Below are positions 48,744-56,942 of a stretch of DNA of 64,000 bases, in pieces. The position numbers and the translations under genes are program-made. The stretch's first letter is position 1. Each line of letters begins with the position of its first letter. Under the pieces are notes generated by a model that was not told the origin of the DNA, made no database searches, and saw only the letters and a list, made by a program, of their open reading frames with translations. Source of the DNA: Rhizobacter terrae (lineage in GTDB: Bacteria; Pseudomonadota; Gammaproteobacteria; Burkholderiales; Burkholderiaceae_C); assembly GCF_003852895.1 (NCBI RefSeq), contig NZ_QUSW01000001.1, forward strand, positions 620,001 to 684,000. Reading direction: 5' to 3'.

Positions 48744-50015
48744 ATGACCACGAGACAAGACTGCCTCGCGCTCGATGCGCAAGACCCGCTCGCGCCGCTG
48801 CGCGAGCAATTCGAACTGCCCGATGGGGTGACCTACCTCGACGGCAATTCGCTCGGCGTGCTGCCCAGGACCGCTGCGGCCCGCGTGGCCGACGTGGTCA
48901 CGCGCGAGTGGGGCCAGGACCTCATCCGCAGCTGGAACACCGCCGGCTGGATCGACATGCCGCAGCGCATCGGCAACAAGATCGCCCGGCTCATCGGTGC
49001 GGGCGAGAACGAGGTGGTGGTGGCGGACTCCACCTCGGTGAACCTCTTCAAGGTCCTCACCGCGGCGCTGAACCTGCAGCGCACCGATGCACCGCAGCGC
49101 AAGGTCATCGTGTCCGAGCGGCACAACTTCCCGACGGACCTCTACATCGCCGAGAGCCTGGCGCGCGAACGGGGGCTGGTGCTGCGGCTGGTGGAGCCCG
49201 ACGAGATTCCCGCGCACCTGGACGACGACCTGGCCGTCCTGATGCTCACCCACGTGAACTACCGCACCGGCCGCATGCACGACATGCCCGCCCTCACCCG
49301 GCAGGCACAGGAAGCCGGTGCGCTGGTGATCTGGGACCTGGCCCATTCAGCCGGTGCCGTGCCGGTGGACCTGAACGCCGCCGGTGCCGACTTCGCGGTG
49401 GGCTGCGGCTACAAGTACCTCAACGGCGGTCCGGGCGCACCGGCCTTCGCCTGGGCCCATCGCTCGCACACCGAGGTGATGGATGCCGAGCAGCTGTGGC
49501 AGCCGTTGTCGGGCTGGCTGGGCCACGCAGCGCCCTTCGAGTTCACGCCTGACTACCGTCCGGCAGCGGGCGTGAACCGCTTCATCTGCGGCACGCCACC
49601 GGTCATCTCCATGGCCGCGCTGGAATGCGGCGTGGACACGATGCTCGCCGCACAACCGCTGGGCGGCATGACGGCACTGCGCAGGAAGTCCATCGCACTG
49701 ACCGACACCTTCATCGCCCTGGTCGAGCAGCGTTGCGCCGGCCACGGCCTCACGTTGCAGACGCCGCGAGACGCGTCGATCCGCGGCAGCCAGGTGAGCT
49801 TCGCTCGTGAGGAAGGCGGCTACGCCATCATGCAGGCGCTCATCGCGCGCGGCGTGATCGGCGACTTCCGCGCGCCCGACATCCTGCGCTTCGGCTTCAC
49901 CCCGCTGTACGTGCGCTTCATCGATGTGTGGAACTCGGTGGAGCATCTCGCGCAGGTGCTTGATGGCGGCGAGTGGCGCGAGGCCCGGTTCAACCAGCGT
50001 GCGGCGGTGACATGA
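48744..50015 (+). CDS. kynU: Kynureninase
   Basis: The 423-residue PLP enzyme has [13 protein letters not shown] near residue 29 and the lysine K224 in [14 protein letters not shown] that forms the Schiff base with PLP. It cleaves kynurenine to anthranilate and alanine. Its product is the substrate of the ligase encoded in the divergent operon. ATG 48744 starts [16 protein letters not shown]. The stop overlaps the kynA start, so translation is coupled. Confidence 0.95.
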   Translation: MTTRQDCLALDAQDPLAPLREQFELPDGVTYLDGNSLGVLPRTAAARVADVVTREWGQDLIRSWNTAGWIDMPQRIGNKIARLIGAGENEVVVADSTSVNLFKVLTAALNLQRTDAPQRKVIVSERHNFPTDLYIAESLARERGLVLRLVEPDEIPAHLDDDLAVLMLTHVNYRTGRMHDMPALTRQAQEAGALVIWDLAHSAGAVPVDLNAAGADFAVGCGYKYLNGGPGAPAFAWAHRSHTEVMDAEQLWQPLSGWLGHAAPFEFTPDYRPAAGVNRFICGTPPVISMAALECGVDTMLAAQPLGGMTALRRKSIALTDTFIALVEQRCAGHGLTLQTPRDASIRGSQVSFAREEGGYAIMQALIARGVIGDFRAPDILRFGFTPLYVRFIDVWNSVEHLAQVLDGGEWREARFNQRAAVT

Positions 50016-50848
50016 GCAGCGAAAAGATCGTCAAGGAAGAAGGCGCGCAGCTGGATTTCAGCCGCGACATGAGCTACAGCGACTACCTGCACCTGGACGC
50101 GGTGCTGAACGCGCAGCACCCGCTCTCGCCCGACCACAACGAGATGCTGTTCATCGTGCAGCACCAGACCAGCGAGCTCTGGATGAAGCTGATGCTGCAC
50201 GAGCTGGGCGCCGCCGTGCAGTGCGTGTCGCAGGACAAGCTGGGCAGCGCCTTCAAGATGCTGGCGCGGGTGAGCAAGATCATGGAGCAGCTCGTGCACG
50301 CCTGGGACGTGCTGGCGACGATGACGCCGCCGGAGTACTCGGCCATCCGCCCCTACCTCAGCAACAGCAGCGGCTTCCAGAGCTGGCAATACCGCTGCGT
50401 GGAGTTCATGCTGGGCAACAAGAATGCGGCCATGCTCAAGCCTCATCAGCATCGGCCCGACCTGCTCGAACGGGTGGAGCAGGCGTACAGGGCGCCGTCG
50501 CTGTATGACGAGTCCTTGCGGCTGCTGGCCCGGCGCGGCCTGCCGATTCCTGCGGCTTACGTCGAGCGCGACTGGACGCAGCCCTACGTATCGAGCGACG
50601 AAGTGGAACAAGCCTGGCTGCAGGTCTACCGTTCCCCCGATGCGAACTGGGACCTCTACCAGCTCGGCGAGGAACTGACCGACCTCGAAGACGCCTTCCG
50701 CCTCTGGCGTTTCCGGCACGTCACGACGGTGGAACGCGTCATCGGCTTCAAGCGCGGCACCGGTGGCACCAGCGGCGTGGGCTACCTGCGCAAGATGCTG
50801 GACGTGGTACTGTTTCCCGAGATCTGGAAACTGCGCACCGACCTGTAG
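50012..50848 (+). CDS. kynA: Tryptophan 2,3-dioxygenase
   Basis: The 278-residue heme dioxygenase shows [14 protein letters not shown] with substrate-contacting H51, and [17 protein letters not shown] with probable heme ligand H236 followed by [13 protein letters not shown], the Trp-binding loop. It opens the indole ring of tryptophan to N-formylkynurenine, the first step of the route. Its ATG overlaps the kynU stop (ATGA). Enzyme order in the pathway is kynA, kynB, kynU, while gene order is kynB-kynU-kynA, as in several Burkholderiales. Confidence 0.95.
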   Translation: MSSEKIVKEEGAQLDFSRDMSYSDYLHLDAVLNAQHPLSPDHNEMLFIVQHQTSELWMKLMLHELGAAVQCVSQDKLGSAFKMLARVSKIMEQLVHAWDVLATMTPPEYSAIRPYLSNSSGFQSWQYRCVEFMLGNKNAAMLKPHQHRPDLLERVEQAYRAPSLYDESLRLLARRGLPIPAAYVERDWTQPYVSSDEVEQAWLQVYRSPDANWDLYQLGEELTDLEDAFRLWRFRHVTTVERVIGFKRGTGGTSGVGYLRKMLDVVLFPEIWKLRTDL

Positions 50849-50860
50849 CAACCACACGCC

Positions 50861-51676
50861 ATGCTCATCACCCGCAAGCCCGCTGCACCGCTGGCGCTCT
50901 TCGTGGAGCACCTGTGGTTCAGCGAGCGCGGGGCCTTGCCGCACCGCCGCGAACGCAGCCTGCCCACGGGCTGCGCGGACATCGTGATCCCCTTGCTGGA
51001 AGGGCAGGACATCCTTCGCTACGGCAGTGAGGACGACGCGGGGGCGCGGCGGCTGCGCGGGCCGATCGTGCAGGGCGCGCACGACCGCCATTCGGTGCGT
51101 GGCGTGGAAGGTCCGTCGCGCGTGGCCGGCGTGCACTTCAAGCCGGGCGGTGCCGCGGCCCTGTTCGGATCCTTGTGTGCTGAGCTGCGCAATCGCACCG
51201 AGCTGCTGGAAGACCTGTGGGGGCCGGCCGCGCGGCACCTGCAGGAACAGTTGGCCCTGGCCCCCACCCCGCACGATGCGCTGGCACTGCTCGAACACCT
51301 GTTGGCCCAGCGGCTGCGTGCGACGGCGCCCGATCCGATCATCGCGAATGCCTTGTCGAGCTTCGAGCGCTCGCCGGCCGATGCACTCATCGAACCGATC
51401 CAGCAGTCCACCGGCCTGAGCACTGCGCAGTTCATCCGCCGGTTCGAAGCCAACGTCGGCCTCACGCCCAAGCGCTACACGCGGGTGCGGCGCTTCAATG
51501 CCCTGCTGCCGACCCTGGTGCGCTGCGGCCCACGGGACTGGGCACAGGTGGCCGTCGATGGCGGGTACTACGACCAGTCGCACCTCATCCATGAATTCCG
51601 GCGGCTGGCGGGGATGACGCCATCGAGCTACTTGCCGGTGCAAGCGGACCAGCCGACACACGTGGCCATCCGGTAG
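50861..51676 (+). CDS. AraC-family transcriptional regulator
   Basis: The 271-residue protein has an N-terminal sensor part (LFVEHLWFSERGALPHRRER, then GCADIVIPLL and VAGVHFKPGGAAALFG) of the DUF6597 kind, and a C-terminal double helix-turn-helix with STGLSTAQFIRRFEANVGLT and YYDQSHLIHEFRRLAGMTPS. It starts 12 bp after kynA and could be read through from that operon, but this subfamily often controls unrelated small genes. The VOC-family gene follows after 73 bp. Ligand unknown. Confidence 0.83.
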   Translation: MLITRKPAAPLALFVEHLWFSERGALPHRRERSLPTGCADIVIPLLEGQDILRYGSEDDAGARRLRGPIVQGAHDRHSVRGVEGPSRVAGVHFKPGGAAALFGSLCAELRNRTELLEDLWGPAARHLQEQLALAPTPHDALALLEHLLAQRLRATAPDPIIANALSSFERSPADALIEPIQQSTGLSTAQFIRRFEANVGLTPKRYTRVRRFNALLPTLVRCGPRDWAQVAVDGGYYDQSHLIHEFRRLAGMTPSSYLPVQADQPTHVAIR

Positions 51677-51749
51677 CGCCGAAAAAATCTCCAATACGGC
51701 GGCGCTGGATGCCTCCACACTCCCGGCCATTCCCATCCCGGAGCCCTGC

Positions 51750-52193
51750 ATGAACACCATCCACGAAGTCTTCGCCTACCTCATGGTCCGCGACGCGACA
51801 GCCGCCGTCGCCTTCTACGGGCAGGCCTTCGGCGCCAGGGAAATCTTCCGTCTTACCGAGCCCTCCGGCCGCATCGGCCACGTCGAACTCCAGCTCGGTC
51901 CGGCGGTGCTCATGGTGGCCGACGAGTTTCCCGAGTACGGCATGCGCGGCCCGCAGACCGACAAGGGCACGGGCTGCACCGTGCACCTGCATGTGGACAA
52001 CGCCGACGAGATGGGCGCACGAGCCGTGGCCGCCGGCGCCACGATGGTGATGCCACCCACCGACCAGTTCTACGGCGAACGCAGCTGCCGCATCCGCGAC
52101 CCGTTCGGCCACGACTGGCTGCTGGGCCACACCATCGAGAAGCTGACGCCCGAAGAAATGCAGCGCCGCTACACGGCGCTGCTCAGCACTTGA
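51750..52193 (+). CDS. VOC-family (glyoxalase/PhnB-like) protein
   Basis: The 147-residue protein carries two beta-alpha-beta-beta-beta modules: HEVFAYLMVRDATAAVAFYG at the start and HLHVDNADEMGARAVAAGAT near residue 78, ending with RIRDPFGHDWLLG. This is the PhnB/YdeI-like branch of the vicinal oxygen chelate superfamily, mostly of unknown substrate. ATG 51750 follows CGGAGCCCTGC. It comes after the AraC regulator in the same direction, a common pairing. Confidence 0.82.
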   Translation: MNTIHEVFAYLMVRDATAAVAFYGQAFGAREIFRLTEPSGRIGHVELQLGPAVLMVADEFPEYGMRGPQTDKGTGCTVHLHVDNADEMGARAVAAGATMVMPPTDQFYGERSCRIRDPFGHDWLLGHTIEKLTPEEMQRRYTALLST

Positions 52194-52214
52194 GCCGACG
52201 ACTGAAGAAGTGGC

Positions 52215-52631
52215 TCAGTCCGGGCTGCCCGGAAAGTTCAAGGTGGCCTGGGCATGCCCGCCGATGTTCACGGTGGCAGGCGATTCCGTCGTCATGCCCT
52301 TGAAGGTGGCCTCCACACGATAGCGGCCCGGCGGCAGCCGCACCAGCATGAACGGGCCGTCGGCGCGGGCGTCGAGCACCACGTGGCCTGCGCTGTCCAT
52401 GACGCGCACCTTCGCGTCCGCGGTGAACATGTTGCGCCCGCCCACCTGTTGCACCAGCTCGATGGCCAGCGGATAGTTGTTGCGCATGGCCTTGAAGGCC
52501 TCGGCCTCGTCGGCCGACACGCCGCCGCTCACGTAGCTCACGCCACCGGCCTGCCGTTCGGGCGGCAGGCCCGCAGCCATGGCAGAGGCCGCCAGCGCCA
52601 GCCCGCCCAGAAGAAGCGTCATCGATCTCAT
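52215..52631 (-). CDS. Exported hypothetical protein with carboxypeptidase-regulatory-like fold
   Basis: 138 residues: signal peptide ending near AMAAG (residue 20), then a segment VSYVSGGVSADEAEAFKAMR, and a C-terminal beta-sandwich-like part (AKVRVMDSAGHVVLDARADG, then PPGRYRVEATFKGMT). The latter resembles CarboxypepD-regulatory or transthyretin-like domains found in periplasmic proteins. No catalytic motif. It lies 43 bp downstream of htrA on the same strand and may share its transcript. Confidence 0.72.
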   Translation of the reverse strand: MRSMTLLLGGLALAASAMAAGLPPERQAGGVSYVSGGVSADEAEAFKAMRNNYPLAIELVQQVGGRNMFTADAKVRVMDSAGHVVLDARADGPFMLVRLPPGRYRVEATFKGMTTESPATVNIGGHAQATLNFPGSPD

Positions 52632-52674
52632 CGCTCACTCTCCTCGTTGCGGGCCGGCGCTGTTGTACAGACGC

Positions 52675-54195
52675 TTACCCGAGGTTCACCGGCACGAAGA
52701 TCTTGTCGCCATCGCGTTGCACCAGCAAGGCCACGCTCTTGGGCTTGCTCTGCAGCACGCTCTTGACGGTGTCGATCGATTGCACCGGCTTGCCGTTGAT
52801 GGCCAGCAGCACGTCGCCCGGCTCGATGCCGGCGCGTGCGGCCGGGCCGCCCACGTCTTCCACCACCATGCCCTGGTCCACATGGACCTGGCGCCTTTCC
52901 TGCGGCGTCAGTTGCCGCAGCGCCAGGCCGAGCGAACCGGGCTCGGCCGCACCATCCTTGTCAGCAATTTGCTTGCCCGGTTCCTCGGCGCTGCCCAGCT
53001 TGGCTTCCAGTTCATGCCAGCTGCGGTCACGCCAGACCTTGAGCTTGACGTGCTCGCCCGGCGCGGACATGCCGATGATGCTGGACAACTCGCCGGAATG
53101 GTCGATGGCCTGGCCGTTCACCGAGGCAATCACGTCGCCCGACTTCAGGCCGGCCGCCGCCGCCGCGCTGCTGGGCGCCACATTGGACACCAGTGCACCA
53201 CCCGGGCGCGGCAGGCCGAAGGACTCCGACAGCGCCTGGTTCAGCTCCTGCACCGTCACGCCCAGCCGCGCATGCTGCGCCTTGCCATGCGCCACGATCT
53301 GGTCCTTCACCTTCAGCGCGACGTTGATGGGAATCGCGAACGACAGGCCCATGTAGCCGCCGGACTGCGAGTAGATCTGTGCGTTGATGCCCACGACCGA
53401 GCCGTTGCCGTCGAACAGCGGGCCGCCGGAGTTGCCGGGGTTCACCGCCGCGTCGGTCTGGATGAACGGCACCACCGCGTCGCCCGGCAGCGAGCGGCCC
53501 TTGGCGCTCACGATGCCCTGGGTGGCGGTCTGCTCGAAGCCGAAGGGCGAGCCGATGGCCAGCACCGGGTCGCCGACCTCCAGCGCCTGCGGGTCGCCCA
53601 GCCGCACCGTGGGCAGGTCCTTGGCGTCGATGCGCAGCACGGCGATGTCCGTGGTGGTGTCCGAGCCCAGCACCTTGGCGCTGAACTCGCGGCGATCACT
53701 GAGCTTGACGGTGACGTTCTTGGCCTCGCGCACGACGTGGGCGTTGGTGAGGATCAGGCCGTCTGACGAGATGATGAAGCCCGAACCCTGGCCCTTGAAC
53801 GGCACCGACGGCAGGCCGCCGCGCCCGCCTCGCCCCTGGAAGCCGGGCAGGCCGCGGAAGAACTGGAAGAACGGGTCGTTCTCGGCGCCGGGCGGCAGGC
53901 CCGATTCCTCGGCGGTGGCCTTGTGCATGCCTTCCACCGTCACGCCCACGACGGCAGGGCCGGCCTGTTTCACGATGGCACGGTAGTTGGGCACCGAGGG
54001 TGCCAGCATCGGCACAGGCACCGCAGGCACCGTGGCCGCGGCGGCGGCAGACGTGTTGGCAGCGGCAGGCGCAACCGTCGATGCGGCGGCCACCTTGTCG
54101 TCATTCTTGAACCAGGCGGGACGCAGGCTGAACGCGCCTGCCGTGCTCACCAGCACACCTCCCGCGACCAGTGCGGCGGTCAAAGGCTTCATCAT
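52675..54195 (-). CDS. degP: DegP/HtrA-family periplasmic serine endoprotease
   Basis: 506 residues: an N-terminal hydrophobic export segment (residues 4-22), an Ala-rich linker, the trypsin-like domain with H153 (TNAHVV), D183 (TTDIAVL) and S256 (NPGNSGGPL), and two PDZ domains (near 300-390 and 410-500). It degrades and refolds damaged periplasmic proteins. Upstream, four TTAG/TTAA-type hexamers repeat every 11 bp, pointing to control by an OmpR-family regulator such as the one encoded 2 kb away. The Asp-Ala linker between the PDZ domains is normal. It starts at ATG 54195 (MMKP), with a second ATG one codon on. Confidence 0.93.
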   Translation of the reverse strand: MMKPLTAALVAGGVLVSTAGAFSLRPAWFKNDDKVAAASTVAPAAANTSAAAAATVPAVPVPMLAPSVPNYRAIVKQAGPAVVGVTVEGMHKATAEESGLPPGAENDPFFQFFRGLPGFQGRGGRGGLPSVPFKGQGSGFIISSDGLILTNAHVVREAKNVTVKLSDRREFSAKVLGSDTTTDIAVLRIDAKDLPTVRLGDPQALEVGDPVLAIGSPFGFEQTATQGIVSAKGRSLPGDAVVPFIQTDAAVNPGNSGGPLFDGNGSVVGINAQIYSQSGGYMGLSFAIPINVALKVKDQIVAHGKAQHARLGVTVQELNQALSESFGLPRPGGALVSNVAPSSAAAAAGLKSGDVIASVNGQAIDHSGELSSIIGMSAPGEHVKLKVWRDRSWHELEAKLGSAEEPGKQIADKDGAAEPGSLGLALRQLTPQERRQVHVDQGMVVEDVGGPAARAGIEPGDVLLAINGKPVQSIDTVKSVLQSKPKSVALLVQRDGDKIFVPVNLG

Positions 54196-54256
54196 GGTGT
54201 CTTCCTCGAATCAGTCGCGGAACATTCCGCATGACGAGGAAGATAGGAACGCCCGA

Positions 54257-54294
54257 TTAGGCCTCGGTTAGCGCTTGGTTAGGCCAGGATTAAG
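54257..54294 (-). promoter_or_regulatory. Four tandem hexamers at 11-bp spacing upstream of htrA (OmpR-family/PmrA-like box)
   Basis: Read on the minus strand the hexamers CTTAAT, CCTAAC, GCTAAC and CCTAAT occur in line, each separated by exactly five bases, so TTAG/TTAA cores recur at 54257, 54268, 54279 and 54290. Hexamer-N5-hexamer direct repeats are the known layout of PmrA/QseB-type response-regulator boxes. The array ends about 60 bp upstream of the htrA start. Confidence 0.65.
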
Positions 54295-54302
54295 AGTCCC
54301 GA

Positions 54303-54710
54303 TCACTGGCGGTTCGGGTTGTCGGGGTGGCGATCCTGGCTGTTGCGAACCCCGTCGCCGTCGCGGTCGTGGTCATGGCGGTTGGGCACGCCATCGTGGT
54401 CTTCGTCATGCCGCGACCAATGGCCTTGCTGCATCTGCCAGCGGCCATTGTGCTCGACCCAGGTCGGCGCGGCGTAGGCGTATCCCACGCGTTCGCGGAC
54501 CCAGTTGCCCCGGTACCAGACATAGCGGCCATGGCGCCATTCCCAGTGGCCCGGGACCCACGCAAAGCCCTGTCTCGGGGCCGGAACCTCTTCGACACGA
54601 ACGGCCGGCGGAGCTTGACGAACCCACACGGTGGTCGCTGCGCCCGACACGGCAGGGATGGTGGTGAATGCAGCAGCGATGCAGGCAGCGATGAGTGTCT
54701 TCTTGAGCAT
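54303..54710 (-). CDS. YXWGXW-repeat-type exported protein with Asp-rich tail
   Basis: 135 residues: signal peptide ending near VSGAA (residue 24), then two aromatic repeats (FAWVPGHWEWRHGRYVWYRG; APTWVEHNGRWQMQQGHW) of the YXWGXW lipo/periplasmic family. The tail is rich in Asp and His (DEDHDGVPNRHDHDRDGDG), resembling calcium-binding thrombospondin type 3 repeats. Function unknown; such proteins often sit beside envelope-stress genes. ATG 54710 follows GGAGTACGAC. It lies between htrA and the two-component genes, all leftward. Confidence 0.8.
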   Translation of the reverse strand: MLKKTLIAACIAAAFTTIPAVSGAATTVWVRQAPPAVRVEEVPAPRQGFAWVPGHWEWRHGRYVWYRGNWVRERVGYAYAAPTWVEHNGRWQMQQGHWSRHDEDHDGVPNRHDHDRDGDGVRNSQDRHPDNPNRQ

Positions 54711-54850
54711 GTCGTACTCCAGCGGTCTTGGAGAATCCTTTGTCCCCCAAAGCCCCGTTGCCAGTAACCGGACGATGGCGGGCAACGCTGTAGGAGAAGG
54801 CCGGGCACGACCGTTGCCGGATTGGGGCGCACGGGGTTGGCGACGAGGCC

Positions 54851-56158
54851 CTAGGCCGCGCCCATCGGCAATTGCACCGTGACACGCAGCCCGCCCAGCG
54901 GCGAGTCCGACAGGCTCACCGTTGCGCCGTGCCGCGTGGCCACGCCCTTGACGATGGCCAGGCCCAGGCCGCTGCCCGGCTCGTCGTTGCTGGCGCGGCG
55001 GTAGAAGCGGTCGAACACGCGGCCGCGCTCCGAAGGAGGAATGCCGGGGCCGGCATCGTCCACATGCACCGTGGCATGGCCTTGCTCGGCGAGCACGCGC
55101 AGCTCCACGCGTGCGCCCTTGGGGGAGTAGCGCACGGCGTTGTCGACCAGGTTGCGCACCAGCACCGCCAGCGAGGTGCGCTCGCCTTGCACGGGCACGG
55201 GCTGGTCGGCGAAGAGCTCCAGCTCCACGCCCCGCGACAAGGCCAGCGGCACCGTGTCGGCCATGGCCTGGCGCACGACCTCGCTCAGGTCCAGCGGCGA
55301 CAGCGCCATGGCCGTCGCGCCAGGCTCGCTGCGGGCCAGCGCGAGCAGTTGCTCGACCAGGCGCGTCGCACGCTCGATGCCGGTGGACAAGGCGGCCAGT
55401 GCCTCTTCGCGCGATGCGTCATCGCCCGCACGGCGCAGCAGCTGCAGTTGCAGCTTCAAGGCCGTCAGCGGCGAGCGCAGTTCGTGCGCCGCATCACCGA
55501 CGAAGGCGCGCTGCGCATCCAGCGACTGCGACAGGCGCTCCAGCAGTTGGTTGAACGCAGCCACCAGCGGCGAGACCTCTTCCGGCAGCCCTTGCGTGGG
55601 CAGCGGCGCCAGCGACTGGCCGTCGCGGCCCTGCACCTCGCCGGCCAGCTCGGCCAGCGGTCGCAGGGCAACCTTGGTGACCCACCACACCACGAGCGCC
55701 AGCACCGGGGCGATCAGCAGCAAGGGAAACACGGCGTGCAAGGCGGCGTCAGCCGCCAGGCGCTTGCGGATCGTCAGGGGCTGCGCCACCTGGATCACGC
55801 GCAGCGGCGTGGCCACGCCGAAGGTGCGCCAGGTCTGCCCGCCGGCGGAGATGTCGGCAAAGCCCAGGGCCGCGCGTGCCGGCAGTTCCGGGTGAGGCCG
55901 CGACTGGTACACGCTGCGGCCGTCGATGGACCAGACCTGCACGACGAAGTCCAAGTCGTCGTCGGCGAAGGCACGGGCCTGCTCGGGTGCGATCTCGCCC
56001 TGGTCGCGCAGGGACAGGGCCATCTGCCGCAGCTGGTAGTCGAACAAGGCCTCGGTCTCGGCCAGCACGCTGCGGTAGGTGAGCAGGCCCATCGCCGCCG
56101 CGGCCAATGCAAGCATGGCCAGCAAGGCCAGCAGCAAGCGCACGCGCAACGACTTCAC
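54851..56158 (-). CDS. Sensor histidine kinase (QseC/PmrB-like)
   Basis: The 435-residue kinase has two membrane helices (residues 7-29 and 144-162) enclosing a ~115-residue periplasmic sensor, then HAMP-like linker, the phospho-acceptor H225 in GDAAHELRSPLTALK, the N-box NLVDNAVRYSP, and the G-box region DDAGPGIPPSERG with GSGLGLAIVKG. Its start overlaps the regulator stop (ATGA). The sensed signal is unknown; the sensor has no known domain. It phosphorylates the adjacent response regulator. Confidence 0.92.
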   Translation of the reverse strand: MKSLRVRLLLALLAMLALAAAAMGLLTYRSVLAETEALFDYQLRQMALSLRDQGEIAPEQARAFADDDLDFVVQVWSIDGRSVYQSRPHPELPARAALGFADISAGGQTWRTFGVATPLRVIQVAQPLTIRKRLAADAALHAVFPLLLIAPVLALVVWWVTKVALRPLAELAGEVQGRDGQSLAPLPTQGLPEEVSPLVAAFNQLLERLSQSLDAQRAFVGDAAHELRSPLTALKLQLQLLRRAGDDASREEALAALSTGIERATRLVEQLLALARSEPGATAMALSPLDLSEVVRQAMADTVPLALSRGVELELFADQPVPVQGERTSLAVLVRNLVDNAVRYSPKGARVELRVLAEQGHATVHVDDAGPGIPPSERGRVFDRFYRRASNDEPGSGLGLAIVKGVATRHGATVSLSDSPLGGLRVTVQLPMGAA

Positions 56159-56817
56159 TGCGGGCCGCCCACGAAGTAGCCCACGCCGCGCACGTTCTGG
56201 ATGAAGTCGGCGCCGAGCTTGCGGCGCAGCTGGTGGATGTAGACCGACACCGCATTGCTCTCGATCTCCTCGCCCCAGCCGTAGAGCCGGTCTTCGAGCT
56301 GCGCGCGTGAGAGCAAGGCACCGGGGCGCTGCATGAGCGCTTCCAGCACGGCGAACTCGCGGGCGGACAGCAGCACCGGTGTGCCGTCCTTGGTGACTTG
56401 CCGGGTGGCCGGGTCCAGCGTCACGCCGGCGTGGCTGAGCACGGGCTGCGCGCGACCGCTGTGCCGGCGCGTCACGGCGCGGATGCGGGCGTTCAGCTCA
56501 TCCAGCTCGAAAGGCTTCACGAGGTAGTCGTCGGCGCCGGCATCCAGTCCGGCGACGCGGTCCGTGAGGCTGTCGCGTGCGGTGAGCACGATCACCGGCG
56601 TGCTGTCGGGCCGGGCGCGCAGGCCGCGCAGCACGTCCAGGCCGTCGCCCTTGGGCAGGCCCAGGTCCAGCAGCACGAGGTCGAAGCGTTCGGTGGCCAG
56701 CGTGGCCTGGGCGGCCACCGCGTCGCGCACCCAGTCGACCGCATGGCCGTCCAGGCGCAGCGCGGCGCGCAGGCTGTCGCCGATCATGCGGTCGTCTTCG
56801 ACGAGGAGCAGGCGCAT
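56155..56817 (-). CDS. OmpR-family response regulator (QseB/PmrA-like)
   Basis: 220 residues: receiver domain with acidic pocket E7-D8-D9, phospho-acceptor D51 in LVLLDLGLPKGDG, T77 and the Lys in DDYLVKPFELDEL. It is followed by a winged-helix DNA-binding domain (LLSAREFAVLEALMQRPG, then NAVSVYIHQLRRKLG and VRGVGYFV). ATG 56817 starts MRLLLVEDD; the frame continues upstream to 56937 without similarity. It is the first gene of the pair with the kinase. The TTAG hexamer array upstream of htrA is a candidate target. Confidence 0.93.
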   Translation of the reverse strand: MRLLLVEDDRMIGDSLRAALRLDGHAVDWVRDAVAAQATLATERFDLVLLDLGLPKGDGLDVLRGLRARPDSTPVIVLTARDSLTDRVAGLDAGADDYLVKPFELDELNARIRAVTRRHSGRAQPVLSHAGVTLDPATRQVTKDGTPVLLSAREFAVLEALMQRPGALLSRAQLEDRLYGWGEEIESNAVSVYIHQLRRKLGADFIQNVRGVGYFVGGPQ

Positions 56818-56942
56818 CGATGGCTGTGCAGGGCGCGAAAAACACGTGGAGGATCGAAAAGCATAACCGCGACCGGCCAGGTACCGCTGGTCACGAGGCC
56901 ATGCGGCAACGCGGTATCGTGTGAATCGTTTGTCCACGTGCC

